Assembly: GCA_012861695.1 (NCBI GenBank)
Contig: JAAOOA010000026.1
Span: 17,148,001 to 17,212,000, forward strand
Length of the DNA: 64,000 bases
DNA from: Trematomus loennbergii
Taxonomy: Eukaryota; Chordata; Actinopteri; Perciformes; Nototheniidae
Reading direction: 5' to 3'
The stretch's first letter is position 1. Each line of letters begins with the position of its first letter. The notes beneath the pieces were generated by a model. The model ran no database searches and was not told the origin of the DNA. It saw nothing but the letters and a program-made list of their open reading frames with translations. The translations under genes and the position numbers were made by a program. This document shows positions 25,046 to 64,000 of the stretch, piece by piece.

Positions 25046-25763
25046 AGGTCACCTATTGCAAAATCCACTTTTTCATGTCTTTTATACATACACATGTGTC
25101 CCCTCTTTGTAAAGAGATTCTGAAAGTTTCAGGAAAAAAGATTCGCACACTTTTTGTCCTGATCCATTTATATAAAAACCTGTCTGAAAATGAGCTGATC
25201 AGATTTTGGCCACTTTATGATGTCATGCCTATTTTTTTGGCTTGTGTAACCATTAGCCAATAACCAACCAAGGTAACCCCCCCTCCCCCCCCTGTGGAGT
25301 CCCAGCAGCTTCTACTGAAGCCAGTCCCCAACTTCCAGCCGTGGACTTCGGGTGGCAGTATACACCGTGAAGTTGTTTGCGGCCTGCCAGTAAACCCAAA
25401 GCAGAAGAAGAAGAAGTGACGTCAGCGGCTTCATTTGCGCAATCTTCCCTCAGGGAACTTATTCCGGTGTGAACGCGATCGGCTCTTAGTTCCATGGGGG
25501 AACTAAGTGCTGGGAACTAAGTACGGCAAAGTACTTGGTGTGAAAGCGGCTATTGTGTTCTTTTTAACCAAATATCTCACAGAGGGGCGTGGGGAATGGC
25601 TCCTTATTTTCATCTAAAGTAAAAGTCCGAGAATCAGCACTTTTGAAACGGCTGAAACAGAGGGGATTATGGGATGCTACAATGCATGATCTGTTTGGTA
25701 TTTTGAACCAAACACTTCAGAGACCTATAATATATTGATGAAAAAGAGTATAATAGGAGACCT
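25046..25763. mobile_element. TTAA-flanked MITE, copy 1 (piggyBac/Kolobok-type ends)
   Basis: The ends AGGTCACCTATTG and TATAATAGGAGACCT are inverted and flanked by TTAA at 25042-25045 and 25764-25767. A second, reverse-oriented copy is at 56073-56574 and matches along most of its length. Copy 1 carries extra sequence at roughly 25292-25550, ending in a TTCACACC-type motif read on the minus strand. That suggests a later insertion or replacement after the C-run at 25277-25291. Non-autonomous. Confidence 0.8.
25292..25550. mobile_element. Likely insert within MITE copy 1
   Basis: About 260 bp absent from the other copy, which has about 30 bp of different sequence here. It contains GGGAACTAAG and TTAGTTCC in inverted arrangement and ends TTGGTGTGAAAGCGGC. 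That resembles the end of small Harbinger/hAT-like fish elements (compare the GGTGTGAAAGGGGC end at 40428). Exact borders and target duplication were not resolved. Confidence 0.4.
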
Positions 25764-26330
25764 TTAAATGTTCTTCAAATATGTACTCAAGCATGATGCG
25801 ATGAGTTCGTGATAATAAAAGTTTCTGGGAGGACCAGAACACCTTCAGGGTTATCTTTGAACAAAAAAAAAACTGACATTTATTTGTGTACTAACAAATG
25901 CTAATGCGTGTAATGTGAACAGAAAGCCTGATTACCTCCTGTTATTGCCTCTGAGAACAAATGAGAAGAAATGGATTAGCAAACATATGTTCAGGCAGAC
26001 CCCCAAAAAGTCAATATGACCCATTTTTCTGTCGTGTGTTGAGTTGTATATTCAATGAGGTAGGCATTTCCTCTTCATACAACCCTACTGTCCAACCACA
26101 CATGCTAGAATGAGCATAGATACGCTAAAACCGTGATCTTATTTTCTGTTGATTCATCCTGTTACTCGTGCTGTGATGTTTATGTCACCGCCAAGCAAGG
26201 CAAACACACAAACACAAAGAGAGCTGACGGCTAAGCCAGTGCACTTGCTCTTTTGCTCTGTCAGGTATTCATTTCAGCTGTGACAGCCTGCGCTTACCCT
26301 GCAGACACACTGGCTAAATAGATAGGGATT

Positions 26331-26363
26331 TTGTGTGTGTTTGTTTGTGTGTGTGTGTGTGTT
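26331..26363. repeat. (GT)n short microsatellite
   Basis: Interrupted TG repeat of about 33 bp. Confidence 0.8.
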
Positions 26364-27663
26364 TGGCAGAATTTGACCATGCCGTGTGTTTATAAAATGT
26401 CATCCTTGGCTCTTCTGAGTACGCTTTCCTGCCCAAATGGCTGTCCCCTAGCAATATGAATGAAGAATAGTGCATCAACCAAATATCATGTCAATGCAGG
26501 AAAAAATAAACTCTCACTGGGTTTTTTTGTAGCTTCAGGGTGTTTTTAAAAAATATATTGGGATCTATTTAAATCCGAAGGAATTAGTTACTGCGGTTGA
26601 ATCTCAATGGCCAACTATAAAAATGTAATATATTCCAGTAAGAAAATCCTTAATGCACTGTTTGACTGGTGTACCCTGGATGTAATGAGCTGAAAACTAT
26701 TTACCTCTGCGTGAAAGCACATCCCTCAAGTCAGTAAAAAAAAGAATATAATTTTCTTTTGAAATCAGGTTTTAAGAGAACTGAAAGGAGAAGATTCTTA
26801 CCAGTTCCAAGGTTGTGGAAGCAAAGATAAGTCAAAACTAATTTAACTAAAGTATGCACAAGGCTAAAAGCCTCACTATCCTCCTACACTCTGCTTTCTT
26901 TGATCTTCTTTAAGTTGTATTTTGACACGTAATGACATAAGAAAAAGAAAATGCTTCAATTCAATTAAGTGCAAAGAAGAGAGGTATGTTTTTTAATAAT
27001 TGGACACACACAAACTCAAACTGAAAAGATGCAAGAAAATTCACAGTGAGACTGTTTCATCGTGTTCGGTTATGAGTGATCATCATATTCAAATAAGATG
27101 TCAGAGTTTGACCAGTGGTCCATGTTTATGTTACTTTCACTAATCAACATTGTGATTGCACCAAAAACAAAATAGTAGTTCTGGTGGTTCTAATGGTAGA
27201 GATTGCGAGAGCACCGGTATGATTTCAAGATGGTGGGTAAAAATGTCCTGTTTTTGGATCCCTGATTGAAAAGACTCTTGGATTTATTACAACAGATTGT
27301 AATACTTTTTCCGATCCTGTGTTTATAAAACTGAAACCTTTGAAGACAAAAACCATCCAGACCACAAATCAAAATCTGACAAGTTAAATGATGACTCACA
27401 GGTGCAGCTTTCTTTTAAAAACTAGAAGTGCATCAGTGAAGTGCAGGACAACATACATAGTGATCCACAAAACAAGATGCCATCCAGATGTTCTTGATGA
27501 ATAATGACGTTTCTTTGTGAATTTTGATTCCTTGTTCTTAGCAATGCCCCAACGACCCTCAAAAAGTGGCACGAGAAAGAAATGACCTAAGCTGCATTGT
27601 CATAAGCAAGAATCATTAGGTCATCAATCAAATCAACCGATACATCAATCACCAGCAATTGTA

Positions 27664-27669
27664 TTTATT
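27664..27669 (-). terminator. grin3a: Candidate grin3a poly(A) signal
   Basis: AATAAA on the minus strand about 615 bases downstream of the grin3a stop codon; the first such hexamer on that strand after the stop. Another lies at 27293-27298. Assignment is tentative. Confidence 0.25.
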
Positions 27670-28283
27670 TTCTTTCCTCCTCAAAGGTACAAGGTTTCAG
27701 CGCAAGGCCATAAAGACTTAACTGTATAGGTTCAACTTCAGGTCATTTACACTCTCAATAAGTCTCAGCATAAGACTCAGGTGAATTAGCCCATTAAGCT
27801 TAAATACCGGTCTTCATATCTGTGATCAAGCTTATCGTCATTGCAAGCAGATCTCTTACCCTTGAAGAGACAAGGCTTAGAGGAAAGGGATGAGAAGGAC
27901 GAAGTAGAGGGCATTAGGAATGGAAGTCAAAGGAAAAAAATGAAGGGATCAGTGAGGTGTACAAAAAATGGGGAATGCGAGGGTAACGAAGAGGAAACTT
28001 TGGCCAGCTTTTCAGTGACAGCAACACGCTAGTGAGGACAGATTTGTCCCTGGTTCACCTTTGTCCAATGGCTGTCGTATTAGTGAATCACACGTTCCAG
28101 AAGTCAGGAAATGTTCCACTGGAGTGACAGAGCAGGGTCCCTGGAGAACGTTTCAGTTGGGCAACTTCCAGAAGGTTAAGGTTCCATCTCCAAACCTCAT
28201 AAAAGGATCCTTTTCCATAACCTTTTAGGAAACTTGTCCCATGTCTCATCACATTTGTCTAGGCAGAACAAAGGAGAACATTT

Positions 28284-62568
<34,285 letters not shown>

Positions 62569-64000
62569 CTGAGAGGAGATTGTATAATAAGGGGCACGGA
62601 TGAATGGGAAAGCGATTTGGGAAAGGGTCAAGAGGATGAATGTTCAATGTAAAAGGGCGAGAAGGATATAATACATTGGAATAGAATGGAAGCATTTGAT
62701 GCAAAGTGATTGGGATTGGAGAGATGGGATAGAGATGTTTAAACAAATACACAGGAGGAAATATAAATATAATGTGTGATAGGAGTCATATACAAGCAAT
62801 GATTGGGAGGACAAAGAGTTGATTAGGCCCAGATTTAATAAAGGGCAGAGAGATGGGAAAACATTAGAGGATGGCGTTTGAAATGAAGGGTAGATTGCGG
62901 AAATGGGAAAGTGAGAAAGGAAAATGGAGAGAATGCAAAATGAGGACAATGGTGGAGGAGGTTAGTGGCAACATTACGGAGAAGGTTATATATGAGTAAG
63001 AAAAGGAAGATGGGGCATAGGGACACAGATGTAGTAGAGCGGAGAAGAGAAGAAAAGAGGAAAGACAGAAACACAGAAAGGTTATAAATCCAACAGAATT
63101 ACTTTGTATCCAAAAGATTCAATTTGTTCCCACAGAACAAACACACTGCTAGATATAATAGATTTCAGCTTCCACTTACCTGCTCCCATGAATATCATTA
63201 CTCACATCACAAGAAATACACATCTATTTTGTATGTACTCTATATTTAAAACACACCTAACATCTTAAGAGACTCAACTGGGAAGATCCTCATACTGTAG
63301 TTGGTCAATGCCATGTAATTCATTCACACCATGATTTGCAATTCATGAGATCATCATTTGATTGATGAGGCCTGGACAGATCAATGGGTAAGAGCATGGC
63401 AATGGTGAAGAATTTCCACCTGGACCAGCGATGATAAAAGTGTTGCCTCACAATGGTGGCAGGTGGGTGCAAGAAAACCATCCACCCATGGCTAAATGCT
63501 GAAGGGAACTAGAGTGGGCAGCCTATGCGCTGCTTCATATCCACAATTCTGCAGTCGTTTTTTTTTTAAGATGAGGATGGGGCGAATATCATTCAAAGTG
63601 TTTCATTATATTCTTGTCTGAGCATTCATAATGTTGAGATTCTGCAACAAACAATGGCTGAGTGCTTGCTTGTTTGTACCTTTGGAAATGGGCTTTTAGT
63701 CAGTGATGATTGAAATTGTCCTTTAACCACCTTTAGAAGAGAACAACAATGTATATGCTATCAGCGACACGTTTTTTATTACCTATATTGTTGTTGACCT
63801 TTTTCCAAACTAAAGGGTATTTTTTAGAATGATATCCTGTTCTATGATGCCTCTGGTTTTACAATTTTGGCAAATACACTTTGAAGCCTCTAAATTAGCT
63901 TGAGATAGCTAAAAACACTCAAACGTCCACTAACTATGTATTTCTTTGGGGTCACAGTTAATGTTATCTTTGTGTAAGTTGCAGGGACACATTTCTGAAA
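62569..64000 (-). other. grin3a: grin3a intron 1 (partial)
   Basis: Intronic DNA upstream of exon 2, on the coding strand strongly pyrimidine-rich between 62600 and 63080. Nothing resembling the large first exon (signal peptide and start of the amino-terminal domain) was found, so it lies beyond the window. Confidence 0.7.

Larger units (their letters stand above)
22944..28283. other. Convergent intergenic region with both 3' UTRs
   Basis: About 5.3 kb separates the plppr1 and grin3a stop codons. The plppr1 3' UTR begins at 22944; AATAAA at 23033-23038 is the first possible poly(A) signal, but longer 3' UTR usage to about 23.6 kb or beyond is possible. The grin3a 3' UTR runs downward from 28283, with the first minus-strand AATAAA at 27664-27669. 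A TTAA-flanked MITE (25046-25763) and a short GT repeat (26331-26363) lie between. A perfect 10-bp inverted repeat, GAGTAAATCA-GAG-TGATTTACTC, is at 23983-24005. No other gene was recognised. Confidence 0.7.

Noticed and set aside
62569..64000. Search for grin3a exon 1 in the last 1.4 kb
   Set aside because: The open frames there are pyrimidine-tract translations with no similarity to the first part of the amino-terminal domain.

Overview
This is a vertebrate genomic window, almost certainly from a ray-finned (teleost, probably percomorph-type) fish. Coding DNA is a small minority. It consists of short, GC-richer exons with canonical GT/AG splice sites, separated by long AT-rich introns. Those introns hold CA-repeat microsatellites, a tRNA-derived SINE, LINE-type tails and many small DNA transposons of kinds common in fish. 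No bacterial, phage, CRISPR or operon features are present. The species cannot be named from the sequence alone.

Two genes converge tail to tail. plppr1 (phospholipid phosphatase-related protein 1, + strand) occupies about 1-23.6 kb. Coding exons 2-7 are at 4910-5098, 11880-12012, 15235-15485, 18388-18564, 22248-22377 and 22911-22943; the short first coding exon lies upstream of the window. grin3a (NMDA-type glutamate receptor subunit 3A, - strand) occupies about 28.3-62.6 kb. Exons 2-10 are, in transcription order, 61821-62568, 48439-49108, 47254-47637, 46206-46349, 43119-43234, 42312-42463, 36019-36180, 35714-35784 and 28284-28866; exon 1 lies beyond 64 kb. Both products are neuronal membrane proteins: an enzymatically inactive lipid-phosphatase relative linked to neurite growth, and a glycine-binding NMDA receptor subunit. 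They share a neighbourhood but no direct pathway is evident.

Both genes carry single-base deletions inside otherwise strongly conserved exons: two in plppr1 exon 6, one in grin3a exon 2 and two in grin3a exon 5. Several fall in homopolymer runs. Splice phases close correctly only when the missing bases are allowed for. The pattern looks like uncorrected sequencing or assembly indels rather than two dying genes, but an annotation taken literally would truncate both proteins.

The most unusual DNA structure is a 2.6 kb inverted-repeat (foldback) transposon at 56625-59234 in grin3a intron 2, bounded by a perfect 8-bp duplication. Other mobile DNA: a hAT-type element with a transposase remnant and a nested solo LTR (15723-17214), a palindromic 324-bp hAT-type MITE (2060-2383), a PIF/Harbinger-like element (39261-40428), two copies of a TTAA-flanked MITE (25046-25763, 56073-56574), an inverted-repeat element (7766-8458), a SINE and decayed repeats. 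I found no convincing undescribed gene system; the foldback element and the indel pattern are the best leads.
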